From: Chitinophagales bacterium
Lineage (GTDB): Bacteria; Bacteroidota; Bacteroidia; Chitinophagales; Chitinophagaceae
Length of the DNA stretch: 64,000 nucleotides
Reading direction: 5' to 3'
Assembly: GCA_015654695.1 (NCBI GenBank)
Contig: JAATGJ010000027.1
Location: 19,250 to 83,249, forward strand
Positions 1 through 7,421 of this stretch are shown piece after piece. Every line of letters starts with the position of its first letter. The first letter of the stretch is position 1. The notes under the pieces are model-generated. The model searched no databases. It had not been told where the DNA came from and was given only the letters and a program-made list of their open reading frames with translations. A program made the translations under genes and the position numbers.

Positions 1-1305
1 TTTTTGTATAAGACCCACACCATGTTCACCGCTGATCGTTCCGCCCAGGCTTTTCACCAGTTCAAATAACGCCCGCAGGTTTTTTGTCATCCCAGGGTCA
101 CCATGACTATCAGCAGTGCCTTCTTTTTTAATACGTATATGCAGGTTGCCATCCCCCGCATGGCCATAACATACTGCATGAAAATTATGCAGCCTGCCGA
201 GTTCTTTCACACCTCTGATCAATGCCGGCAATTCCGCTCTTGGCACTACCGTATCTTCTTCAATAGTATAGCCGGCTAATTTAACTGCTTCCGCAGTACG
301 ACGGCGCAGCTTCCACAGTTCCGCTTTTTGCTGCGCATCATCGGCAAAGAAAATTTCCCCGCCTTCATATTCACCCATCAATGCGGCGATCTGCTCCATA
401 TCATGCATCAGCACATCCATATTATTACCATCCACTTCAATGATAAGGTGTGCGGCGATATCATCCGTTATTGGCACCGCAAAGCTATCCACCATTTTGC
501 TGGTGATCTTCAAAGCATCTATTTCCACCAGTTCCAAACCACTTGGTGTAAACCCTGCACGGAATATGGCGCTTACCGCTTCGCTTGCTTTTTCCAGCGA
601 GACGAATGGCACGAGCATCAGCAGATCATATTTTGGCAATGGAATTAATTTCAATACGATCTTCGTTACAATACCCAGTGTGCCTTCACTGCCCACCACT
701 AACTGGGTAAGGTTATAACCTGTCGAATTCTTTAATACATTAGCTCCTGTCCAGATGATTTCTCCTGTTGGTAAAACGATCTCCAGGTTCAATACATAAT
801 CTTTTACCACACCATATTTTACTGCTTTGGGGCCGCCACTGTTTGCAGCGATATTACCGCCGATAAAACAGGAACCACGGCTACTGGGGTCAGGCGGGTA
901 GAACAATCCTTTTTCTTTCACCGCGTTTTGCAATATTTCCGTGATCACTCCCGGCTCTGTTGTTACCTGCAGGTTTCGTTCATCTATATGCAGGATGGTA
1001 TTCATTCTTTCCATGGAAAGTAATACTCCGCCCAGATGTGGCAGGGCGCCCCCGCTTAACCCTGTTCCAGCTCCCCGTGGTGTAACGGGTATGCGATCCC
1101 TGTTACATATTTTCATGATACTACTGATCTCTTCTGCTGTTCGTGGCTTGATCACTATTTCAGGGAGAAAACGGAGTGTTTCCGTTTCATCATGTGAGTA
1201 ATGCTGAAGCGATTCTTCATCAACAACAACATAAGATTCTCCCGCGATCTTTTTAAACGAGTCAATATGTTGCGAAGTAAGTTTTGTGTGAATTGCTATT
1301 TCCAT
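1..1305 (-). CDS. FAD-binding oxidase, GlcD/D-lactate dehydrogenase type (3' end outside window)
   Basis: Flavoprotein of the GlcD/LldD2-like family, which oxidises 2-hydroxy acids such as glycolate or D-lactate and passes electrons to the respiratory chain. I translated the minus strand directly: 435 codons stay open from the ATG at 1305 to the left edge. The FAD-binding loop PRGAGTGLSGGA lies at about residues 76-87, followed by PPDPSS and GGNIAANSGGPKAVKYG, all typical of the PCMH fold. The family motif SGEHGVG sits just before the left edge, so only some tens of residues are missing. The substrate cannot be read from sequence. The gap behind the start (toward 1813) is long, so the gene probably has its own promoter. 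The family is certain; glycolate versus lactate is not. Confidence 0.88.
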   Translation of the reverse strand, partial: MEIAIHTKLTSQHIDSFKKIAGESYVVVDEESLQHYSHDETETLRFLPEIVIKPRTAEEISSIMKICNRDRIPVTPRGAGTGLSGGALPHLGGVLLSMERMNTILHIDERNLQVTTEPGVITEILQNAVKEKGLFYPPDPSSRGSCFIGGNIAANSGGPKAVKYGVVKDYVLNLEIVLPTGEIIWTGANVLKNSTGYNLTQLVVGSEGTLGIVTKIVLKLIPLPKYDLLMLVPFVSLEKASEAVSAIFRAGFTPSGLELVEIDALKITSKMVDSFAVPITDDIAAHLIIEVDGNNMDVLMHDMEQIAALMGEYEGGEIFFADDAQQKAELWKLRRRTAEAVKLAGYTIEEDTVVPRAELPALIRGVKELGRLHNFHAVCYGHAGDGNLHIRIKKEGTADSHGDPGMTKNLRALFELVKSLGGTISGEHGVGLIQK

Positions 1306-1509
1306 TGATCATACACTCTTTAGAGTTGTAAAAATCGGAAGAAATGAGGAATTGAAGGTTGAAAGTTTGTTATAAATGAACCGGTTGATATTGCTCCCTT
1401 ATCACTTCGACGGCGTGTGCGGCCACTGAATTCGCTTTTATGGCGGGTCGCGAGAGGTACTATTAAATTTCAAATAAATAAAGCTGTCTGATAGTAATTA
1501 TACGATTTT

Positions 1510-1575
1510 CATACACTCGTCATACACTATCCATACTTCATCCATACACCATCCGTATACCATCCCTACACACTT
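1510..1575. repeat. Degenerate 11-bp tandem repeat, six units
   Basis: Six successive units close to CATACACYATC run head to tail with a period of 11 bases. The units differ from each other by one to four bases. The array is non-coding and lies between the FAD oxidase start and the intron. It is too short and too degenerate for a CRISPR, and there are no spacers. Confidence 0.7.
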
Positions 1576-1729
1576 AATGTCGAAATGTGTAAAGTGATTT
1601 CAGTATGTAGACAGCCCTGCCTGGTTTCTTATTTTGTATCCGCCTTCGCTCATACTTCCCTCTAAGATAAAATAATTCTTAATAGACGAAATACTGATTT
1701 GTTTTTAGTTATAGGCTTACAGGATAGAC

Positions 1730-1770
1730 AGTCCGCCGAGGCGGACTGATGCTTAGCTACAAGCTAAGCA
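1730..1770. repeat. Two adjacent perfect hairpins
   Basis: The first palindrome, AGTCCGCC-GA-GGCGGACT (1730-1747), is followed two bases later by TGCTTAGC-TACAA-GCTAAGCA (1750-1770). Both stems are perfect 8-bp matches. They lie about 45 bases beyond the 3' end of the group II intron, in its downstream exon sequence. They could be REP-like elements or part of a terminator; no T-tract follows on either strand, so a simple intrinsic terminator is not supported. The core TTAGC/GCTAA of the second stem resembles the hairpin at 63694-63709. Confidence 0.65.
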
Positions 1771-1851
1771 CAACAACCCTAAAATTTTTATTTTCTTTAT
1801 TGCTTTAGAAGAGTCGAGTAGGCAAGCGCATTTCAGCGCAAGCCGCTCACG

Positions 1852-1885
1852 GAACCGTGCTTGAAAGTCTCCCCTCACACGGCTC
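1852..1885 (-). ncRNA. Group II intron domain V
   Basis: Read on the minus strand, these 34 bases form the conserved catalytic hairpin of group II introns: a GAGCCGTGTGAGG-like 5' arm and a CAAGCACGGTTC 3' arm. Length, position just after the maturase stop and the following domain VI stem all fit. This is the best single piece of evidence that the neighbouring reverse transcriptase belongs to an intron. Confidence 0.8.
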
Positions 1886-1896
1886 TTGTTATTCAA

Positions 1897-3165
1897 TCAT
1901 GTTAGTATTCCCTTGCGCCAGTGATAAAACAAATCAGGTGCGGCTTGCTGTATGGCACGATACTTATCATACATTTTGGCTTTGCTGCTGATTCTATATT
2001 TATTCTTTATCCAACTTCGGATTAAAGTATTCAAATAATAGAATACCCGATACGCTTCATACCTGCTGTATTTCGTGTAATAATTCATCCAGCCCCTTAT
2101 CTTGGGATTCAGTTGTTCCGCAAACCATTCCAAAGTCATATTGCTCCATCGTGTAACCAGTATCTCTCTCAGCGCTTTTCTGATATGCGCTTTTGCCTGA
2201 TTGCTTATGCCTGCCATGAACACCACGAACCTTGTACCTATATCCCGTTGACTTTTTATAGTTCGTGGTTGAAAACTGTAACTCAGAAAAGCAAAACTTT
2301 CGTTATCTCCTTTCCCTTTACGCTCATAGTTTTTACAATATACAATCTTTGTCTTTTCAGGATGCAATGTAAGGTCGTATGCTGCCATTCTGTTTTGCAA
2401 CAGCAACAGCACCCTTTCTGCTTCTTCCTTACTGGCGCAATGAATAACTATATCGTCTGCATAGCGTTCAAACGGACATTGAGGACTACTTTCATCCATC
2501 CACTTATCAAAAGCATAATGCAAATAGAGATTAGCAAACAGCGGACTAACAACTCCTCCTTGCGGAGTTCCTTTTGTTCTTCCTGCTATGCTTCCATCTT
2601 CCTGTTCTACGCCTGCCTTTAACCACCGTTCTGCATATAGCAACACCCACTTCTCCTGTGTATGCTTCTGCAGCATCTCCATTAGTATTGCATGGCTGAT
2701 GTTATCAAAGAACCCTTTGATGTCAACATCTATCACCCATGAATACTTTCTGGTATTTTCCTGGCATTGAGCTAACGCATGATGTGCACTTCTGCCTGGC
2801 CTGTCACCAAAGGAACTATTGTGAAATAATGGTTCCAGATAAGGTTCTAAATAATCTTTTACTACACCTTGTGCAATACGGTCGCTGACCGTAGGTATTC
2901 CTAATGGTCTTTTACCGCCTTGCTTCTTGGGAATAAATACCGTTCGTACCGGTGGTGGAAAGTAACTACCCGATGCCATGCGGTTCCAGATTTTGTACAG
3001 GTTGCCAGACAGGTTTTCATTGAACATTTCAATGCTCTGCCTGTCTATTCCTGCACTTCCATCTTTTGCAATTACTTTCAGATAGCTGTCATACACCATC
3101 CGTTTACTAACCGGCAATGACCTTGTCAGTTCTTCTGTCATCATCCTCTTTTTGAGTTGTTTCAA
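1897..3165 (-). CDS. ltrA: Group II intron reverse transcriptase/maturase
   Basis: Intron-encoded protein of 422 residues that helps the intron fold and splice and copies it into new DNA sites. The RT blocks are in order: KRPLGIPTVSDRIAQ (about 85-99), VDIKGFFDNI (147-156), TPQGGVVSP (200-208) and the active-site YADD (235-238). A maturase (X) region follows from about residue 300 (KIRGWMNYY). The protein ends soon after at WRKGILT, with no HNH endonuclease domain visible, so retrohoming probably relies on sites exposed at replication forks or in structured DNA. The frame is intact with no stops, and the ribozyme ends are present, so the element could still be active. The symbol ltrA is used in the family sense only. 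Confidence 0.93.
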   Translation of the reverse strand: MKQLKKRMMTEELTRSLPVSKRMVYDSYLKVIAKDGSAGIDRQSIEMFNENLSGNLYKIWNRMASGSYFPPPVRTVFIPKKQGGKRPLGIPTVSDRIAQGVVKDYLEPYLEPLFHNSSFGDRPGRSAHHALAQCQENTRKYSWVIDVDIKGFFDNISHAILMEMLQKHTQEKWVLLYAERWLKAGVEQEDGSIAGRTKGTPQGGVVSPLFANLYLHYAFDKWMDESSPQCPFERYADDIVIHCASKEEAERVLLLLQNRMAAYDLTLHPEKTKIVYCKNYERKGKGDNESFAFLSYSFQPRTIKSQRDIGTRFVVFMAGISNQAKAHIRKALREILVTRWSNMTLEWFAEQLNPKIRGWMNYYTKYSRYEAYRVFYYLNTLIRSWIKNKYRISSKAKMYDKYRAIQQAAPDLFYHWRKGILT

Positions 3166-3799
3166 AATACTGTGACTGAATAACCGAAGCCCTTCGCTCC
3201 ATCCACCTTTCGGCGGACATCATCACTACTATGGCTTCGTCCGACGCTTCTTGTTGCTTCTCTCCGCCTGTGGCGGAAATTGAGTTGTCGTATGAACTGT
3301 ATATCTTTTTGATGTACAGCCTTCCGATGAGTACCGGAATTCCGGCAAAGCTTTTTGCACATCAACAAGACAGCTTCCCACGTTCCATAAATAAGCCTGT
3401 GTAAAGTTCCTGCCGCCTTAATGCCGCCTGCCCTGTAACCAGTAATGAGGTCTTCCGTTACAATTTGTCCTATTCACTCGTAGAAAGAATGGTTTTGACA
3501 GGAAGGAGTTCTTTCGACACTTCTTCAGCGGTTCATTTTTATTCAGCTCCTTTACACTCACCTGACTTCTTACGAAGCCTTTTCCTTATCGTTCACTACC
3601 ATAGCTTTTAACTACAGCAGCATAAGGTGGTTTGTACAATCCGCCTCAACAGCTTGTACGATAGGACGACTATCATCTTACTTACAGCATTTAAAGAACT
3701 ATTCATTGATCTTTAATTCGTGGCACACCTAAGGAGAACCGGGCCACATATCCGCACACAAAGTCATCTGACACTCGCCTGTGAAACGAGAAGACGATT

Positions 3800-4333
3800 T
3801 TACTCACATTGTTTATCGATTGTTTCCCCTAACTTTTTAAAATTATTTGCTGCAATTATCTTTATTTGATTTTGTAGGTCCTGCCAAGCCTTTTCAGAAA
3901 CTTCACAAGAACGTTCAAGGTGGACAACTATAAAATCAGCCGAGAAAAACATATTGTTATCCTTTCCAAATGGGCCATAATTACCCTCACGTATACTCAA
4001 AGCATTTAGGGAGTCAATAGATTTTATCACCAAAGATGGCGAAAAGCTATTCTTGTAATAATAAATCGCTATTTTAGAGAAAGGCATTGAAAAGTCAGCT
4101 TCGCTCTTTCCTTCACTTGTTGGCTTGAAAATATATCCGCTTGCGTGCAAAAAACTGGCTGAAAAAAATAACTCACTTCTGAGTTTGTCTTTTCTCTTGT
4201 AATATAATTTTTCGACTAGTGAAAAATCTTTCTGAAAAAAAGATAACACTTCCTTTTCAAAAGGTTTTTCATCCTGGCAACTGCCAATCATCAATGTTTG
4301 AAATAAACAGAAAATGGTTAAATAAATCTTCAT
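3800..4333 (-). CDS. Hypothetical lipoprotein
   Basis: I do not recognise this protein. The frame is open from 4366, but the internal ATG at 4333 gives a clean lipoprotein signal: MKIYLTIFCLFQTLMIGSC, with lipobox IGSC and mature Cys at about residue 19. The mature part is about 160 residues, rich in Lys, Ser and aromatic residues, without a recognisable motif or further membrane segment. It is probably anchored in the cell envelope. It lies 41 bases from the proposed 5' end of the group II intron, and the intron does not interrupt it. Function unknown. Confidence 0.6.
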   Translation of the reverse strand: MKIYLTIFCLFQTLMIGSCQDEKPFEKEVLSFFQKDFSLVEKLYYKRKDKLRSELFFSASFLHASGYIFKPTSEGKSEADFSMPFSKIAIYYYKNSFSPSLVIKSIDSLNALSIREGNYGPFGKDNNMFFSADFIVVHLERSCEVSEKAWQDLQNQIKIIAANNFKKLGETIDKQCE

Positions 4334-4446
4334 ACACAAGCAAAAATAGGCTCCCTCATTGTTCAAAAATACATACTAGTAATTCCGGTTCATGAGACAC
4401 GAAACAAGGCTGAGCAATAGCCATATTAATTGAATTACTAAACGAA

Positions 4447-5409
4447 TTATTTCCGTGATGTCTCAAAAGTTATTAATTGCTTATGCCAAAAAATTATTTT
4501 CTCGCCAAGCATGGTAGCAGGCACCCATACCGGCGAGGCGCTTACCACCCTTATCGCCTCTTCTGCGAGCTTCGGGTGTACCTCACCTTTATTGACTAAC
4601 TGTGCATTTATAAGCCGGCCCCGCTCATTGATCATAAATGCGACTATCGCTGTTTGCGTTGCACTCTCTTCACCCTTAGGTATTTTGATATATTTAGCCC
4701 CTATTGTTGCATCAAGGTTTAGCTGCAAATATTTATTAAATCCTCCTCTCCCCGAGAATGTTGGCTGTGTGGTAACAGACTCAATCGAAAAAATTTTCTG
4801 TGGCAGTTTTGGCAAATCAAAAACATTTTTCTCTACCGGCCCTTGCTGCAGGCGGGTACAGGTATAGGATGTCGTATAGGATTCATTGTCTTCAAACGCT
4901 GAGAGGTATAAAGAAGATGTTTCCTTCGCAAAAACATCATAACGGCCGATCCTGTTATTTTTATCATACTCAGGGTTCATATACAGCGAAGGAGAATAAT
5001 AATATTTCCGGGTAATGGCCTTTGTACGGATCGTTATTGGCCTGCACTCAAAGCCAGCTACGCTTTTTTTCTCTTCTGCTCTTGAAATATTCAGCACCGT
5101 ACTTGTATCCGAGGAATAATCTACGTAGAATAATGTATCAATTCCCTTAAACCTAAAATAAGCCTTTTCGTCTTTCGTAATAAGGTATATGTCTGTGATA
5201 CCTGTAGATTGCCTGTAGTTGCCCTGCTTTATCATTACAGTCATGCTATCACCAAGTGCCAGCATGTTTTTCCAGGCCTTGTCGCCAACCCCTTCGATCT
5301 TTGATTTTACATCCACTTTATATACCACAATTCCTTCGAATTCTTTTGCCTGGCCAAACATTGCAATACATACAATATTTGCCAATAGCCCGATAGCTGC
5401 TTTTCTCAT
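4447..5409 (-). CDS. Exported GLPGLI-like protein with TonB C-terminal-type domain
   Basis: 320-residue exported protein. A signal peptide covers about residues 1-21 (cleavage after FGQA). The first two thirds begin with FEGIVVYKVDVKS and contain the sugar-tong-like beta pattern common to GLPGLI/DUF4412-type periplasmic proteins of Bacteroidota. The last 100 residues (FSGRGGFNKYLQLNL to KQLITFE) follow the TonB C-terminal pattern: a G-rich start, hydrophobic strand, GRL, LAEEAIRVV and the P-W-VP motif. There is no N-terminal membrane anchor or proline-rich linker, so it is not an ordinary TonB. It is followed 30 bases upstream by a beta-barrel-like gene with the same direction. Role unknown; envelope function inferred. 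Confidence 0.6.
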   Translation of the reverse strand: MRKAAIGLLANIVCIAMFGQAKEFEGIVVYKVDVKSKIEGVGDKAWKNMLALGDSMTVMIKQGNYRQSTGITDIYLITKDEKAYFRFKGIDTLFYVDYSSDTSTVLNISRAEEKKSVAGFECRPITIRTKAITRKYYYSPSLYMNPEYDKNNRIGRYDVFAKETSSLYLSAFEDNESYTTSYTCTRLQQGPVEKNVFDLPKLPQKIFSIESVTTQPTFSGRGGFNKYLQLNLDATIGAKYIKIPKGEESATQTAIVAFMINERGRLINAQLVNKGEVHPKLAEEAIRVVSASPVWVPATMLGEKIIFWHKQLITFETSRK

Positions 5410-5439
5410 TTTACTTATTTAATTATTGTACACTATTCA

Positions 5440-5979
5440 TCATTCATCGCGTTTTCTGAACAAATGAAAACTATATGCCACGCGGAATCCGATGGAGGAA
5501 ACTGTATGATTGGTTCCCGCCATATCAGTTTCATATTTAAGCCCAAAGTTTAAATTATTCCCCCGCTGCCCTACCTCAATGGTATAACCAGCTTCACCAG
5601 CAACAGCTAACCCATCTCCATATGTGCCATCAGGTCCTTCGTTGCTAACTACCCTGCAATAGCCCAGGGAAGGCTCAATATAAAAACCGGTTTTTGTTTC
5701 CTCACTAAAGATATACCTGAAACCAGCCTTAATAGAAATATAGGCTATCACTGAATTTAGTTGAGAATTCCTGGATGGAAAATATGCAAAATCCAACAAC
5801 TCAATCATAACACTCCTGTTGCCAATATCATTAAGAGGAATATCCCAATATGCAAATGCTCCAAATCCCAATTTTGAATTACCGGAATTTTTGCCCACCA
5901 TTTTAACAACAGAAAGCTGGGAATAAGCCATAAATGACATAAGACCCGCGAAACAAAAGAAAAGAACCCTTTTTCTCAT
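5440..5979 (-). CDS. Hypothetical outer-membrane beta-barrel-like protein
   Basis: 179 residues with a signal peptide (about 1-20, ending AYSQ). The rest alternates polar and hydrophobic residues with frequent aromatic girdle positions (GFGAFAYWDIP, AGFRYIF, GFYIEPSLGY, LNFGLKYE, GFRVAYSFHLF) and ends near a Phe-rich strand. This suits a small outer-membrane barrel of eight strands or so. I cannot name a family. It lies 30 bases before the GLPGLI/TonB_C-like gene, so the two are probably cotranscribed. Confidence 0.5.
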   Translation of the reverse strand: MRKRVLFFCFAGLMSFMAYSQLSVVKMVGKNSGNSKLGFGAFAYWDIPLNDIGNRSVMIELLDFAYFPSRNSQLNSVIAYISIKAGFRYIFSEETKTGFYIEPSLGYCRVVSNEGPDGTYGDGLAVAGEAGYTIEVGQRGNNLNFGLKYETDMAGTNHTVSSIGFRVAYSFHLFRKRDE

Positions 5980-6335
5980 AATAATATTGTTTTATGAATT
6001 TATATATTACCTGCATAGTTGCTATTAATTACCCGGATACACGGCTGTTAATACACCAGTTATCTTATTTGCCTTCAACACCAACGGCGTAAGACTTAAA
6101 TCAAACAAAGAATAAATAAATGAAGAATTACGATTTCATTTCTGAAATCATTGCAACTATCAGTACCTTAACAATAGGCATTATCAGAGGGAATAGTCCG
6201 GATATTCAATCAGAGGTATATGGTACAAGTTAGGAAAACATCTTTTGATAAACCAAAACAATTCAATTAATATTTTACCGAAAAGAAAACCGGAATAAAT
6301 CAGCAATTGAAAGATAAAAGTCCGGAGACATGTCA
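5980..6335. other. Gap without a supported gene
   Basis: This AT-rich stretch lies between the beta-barrel-like gene and the end of the PorP/SprF gene. It should contain the promoter of the beta-barrel gene on the minus strand. I see no strong hairpin, repeat or RNA gene. A 37-codon frame at 6120-6233 was considered and rejected. Confidence 0.5.
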
Positions 6336-7367
6336 CTAATTCTTAAAGCTCGGGCACATCCCATCGCGTTTGTTACCATTAAACTTGTCAAACACGCCTT
6401 GTTTGATCAGGGAGAATTCAAACGCACCCCTTGTATTGTTGTAATTGCGCAGGGTGGATATAGTAGCATCGTAAGTAAAACTGAACGTATAATCTTTAAG
6501 CCCCAGGCCGATCATGGGTATCACAGCATCACCGCTACGGTAATATAATCCGCCGATCAGTATTTTTTCTCCATCACCTGACAGATTGTAATGCGCATTA
6601 GCCCCCACCACCCATTCAGACGATTTGGCCTGCAGCGAAAAATAGGTATTGGGGTTAACGATCCACTGATCATTTAATTTAAAACTGCCATTGAGGAAAG
6701 CGGTATGCCTTACCGGTATCCGGTTGTCAATACCCGGTTCCGCATCAAAAAAAGATTCCCTCGGCCGGTTGATATGAAAAGAAGAAAACCCGGCATTGAG
6801 ATAGGTATTCTCATTGGGGAAATAAGCGTAATTCAATCCCGCCTGTATATCCAGGTAATTGATACTGGAATAATCCAGCGATGCGGAAGTAGGCAGGTGG
6901 TTATCAAAAAAATGCCCATCGAACTGGTCAGGGAATTTAAGATTGGTAACATTGATCTGCTTGCTGGCCCATCCTACATTAAATCCCAGGCTGAAAAGAC
7001 TGGCAAGATTCAGTGTCTGGTGATAGGCTACTGAACCATATATCTTGGTGGAAGTAAGATTGCCGCTGCCCGCCACATCCCTCAATACAAGACCACCAAT
7101 ACCCATCCAGCTATTCTCCCGCTGCGCCACTTGTATATCGCCAAAAGCGCTCATTGTTTTGTAGGGTACAGACATGACAGAAGACCACTGGTTCCTGTAA
7201 TTGACCCCAAGCCTGTAATCACCACCGGGAATAAAACCGGTATTGGCAGGATTGGTACTAAGCGGTGAATTCATGAACTGGGAAAAATGAAAATCCTGGG
7301 AAAAGGAACAGGGTGCAAGGCACAAGGTGCAAGCAACAAATAACACTATTATCTTAAAATATTTCAT
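6336..7367 (-). CDS. PorP/SprF family type IX secretion membrane protein
   Basis: 343-residue outer-membrane protein of the PorP/SprF family, which assists type IX secretion; members often sit beside their own cargo gene. A signal peptide (about 1-23) precedes QDFHFSQFMNSPLSTNPANT, the family start. The motifs YRNQW, GIGGLVLRDVAG and repeated barrel strands to the C-terminus follow. The length is normal for the family. The gene directly follows the 1206-residue cargo gene (54-base gap, same strand), so the pair probably works together in the export or anchoring of that protein. Part of the signal-peptide coding sequence (7312-7326) matches 15 bases of a repeat at 57842-57856. Confidence 0.9.
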   Translation of the reverse strand: MKYFKIIVLFVACTLCLAPCSFSQDFHFSQFMNSPLSTNPANTGFIPGGDYRLGVNYRNQWSSVMSVPYKTMSAFGDIQVAQRENSWMGIGGLVLRDVAGSGNLTSTKIYGSVAYHQTLNLASLFSLGFNVGWASKQINVTNLKFPDQFDGHFFDNHLPTSASLDYSSINYLDIQAGLNYAYFPNENTYLNAGFSSFHINRPRESFFDAEPGIDNRIPVRHTAFLNGSFKLNDQWIVNPNTYFSLQAKSSEWVVGANAHYNLSGDGEKILIGGLYYRSGDAVIPMIGLGLKDYTFSFTYDATISTLRNYNNTRGAFEFSLIKQGVFDKFNGNKRDGMCPSFKN

Positions 7368-7421
7368 ACCTCTTTTCCTCCTTTTCGTACTGAGCCTGCC
7401 GAAGTATTGGCTCGTGATTGA

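Larger units (their letters stand above)
1306..1812. other. Non-coding gap with tandem repeat and two hairpins
   Basis: No credible gene lies between the FAD oxidase start and the group II intron end. The stretch holds a degenerate 11-bp tandem repeat (about 1510-1575) and two perfect hairpins in a row (1730-1747 and 1750-1770), each listed separately. The upstream region of the FAD oxidase must lie here, but I see no convincing TAnnTTTG box. Confidence 0.6.
1813..3759 (-). mobile_element. Group II intron (ORF-containing, apparently full length)
   Basis: A self-splicing retroelement of about 1947 bases carrying a reverse transcriptase/maturase gene. On the minus strand a 34-base domain V-like hairpin (1852-1885, GAGCCGTGTG to GCACGGTTC) follows the ORF. 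It is followed by a domain VI-like stem and the end CCTACTCGAC, where the A at 1819 is 7 bases from the proposed 3' boundary, the usual branch-point position. The proposed 5' end GTGTGCGG at 3759 fits the GUGYG consensus and leaves about 590 bases for domains I-III. A candidate EBS1 (GAAGTCA, 3569-3563) pairs with the last seven bases of the 5' exon (TGACTTT, one G-U). The 3' end is well supported; the 5' end is an inference. It sits intergenically, in the same direction as its neighbours. Confidence 0.75.

Noticed and set aside
3162..3368. 68-codon minus-strand frame before the maturase gene
   Set aside because: Lies within the region expected to be ribozyme domains of the group II intron; composition is Arg/His-rich and unlike a real protein.
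6120..6233. 37-codon plus-strand frame starting MKNYDFISEII after an A-rich stretch
   Set aside because: Too short, no recognisable domain, no promoter box and flanked by leftward genes; chance frame is as likely.
7385..7412. TACTGAGCCTGCCGAAGTA-like sequence between PorP/SprF and its cargo gene
   Set aside because: Looks like one degenerate copy of a REP-type palindrome. Too short and imperfect to annotate alone.
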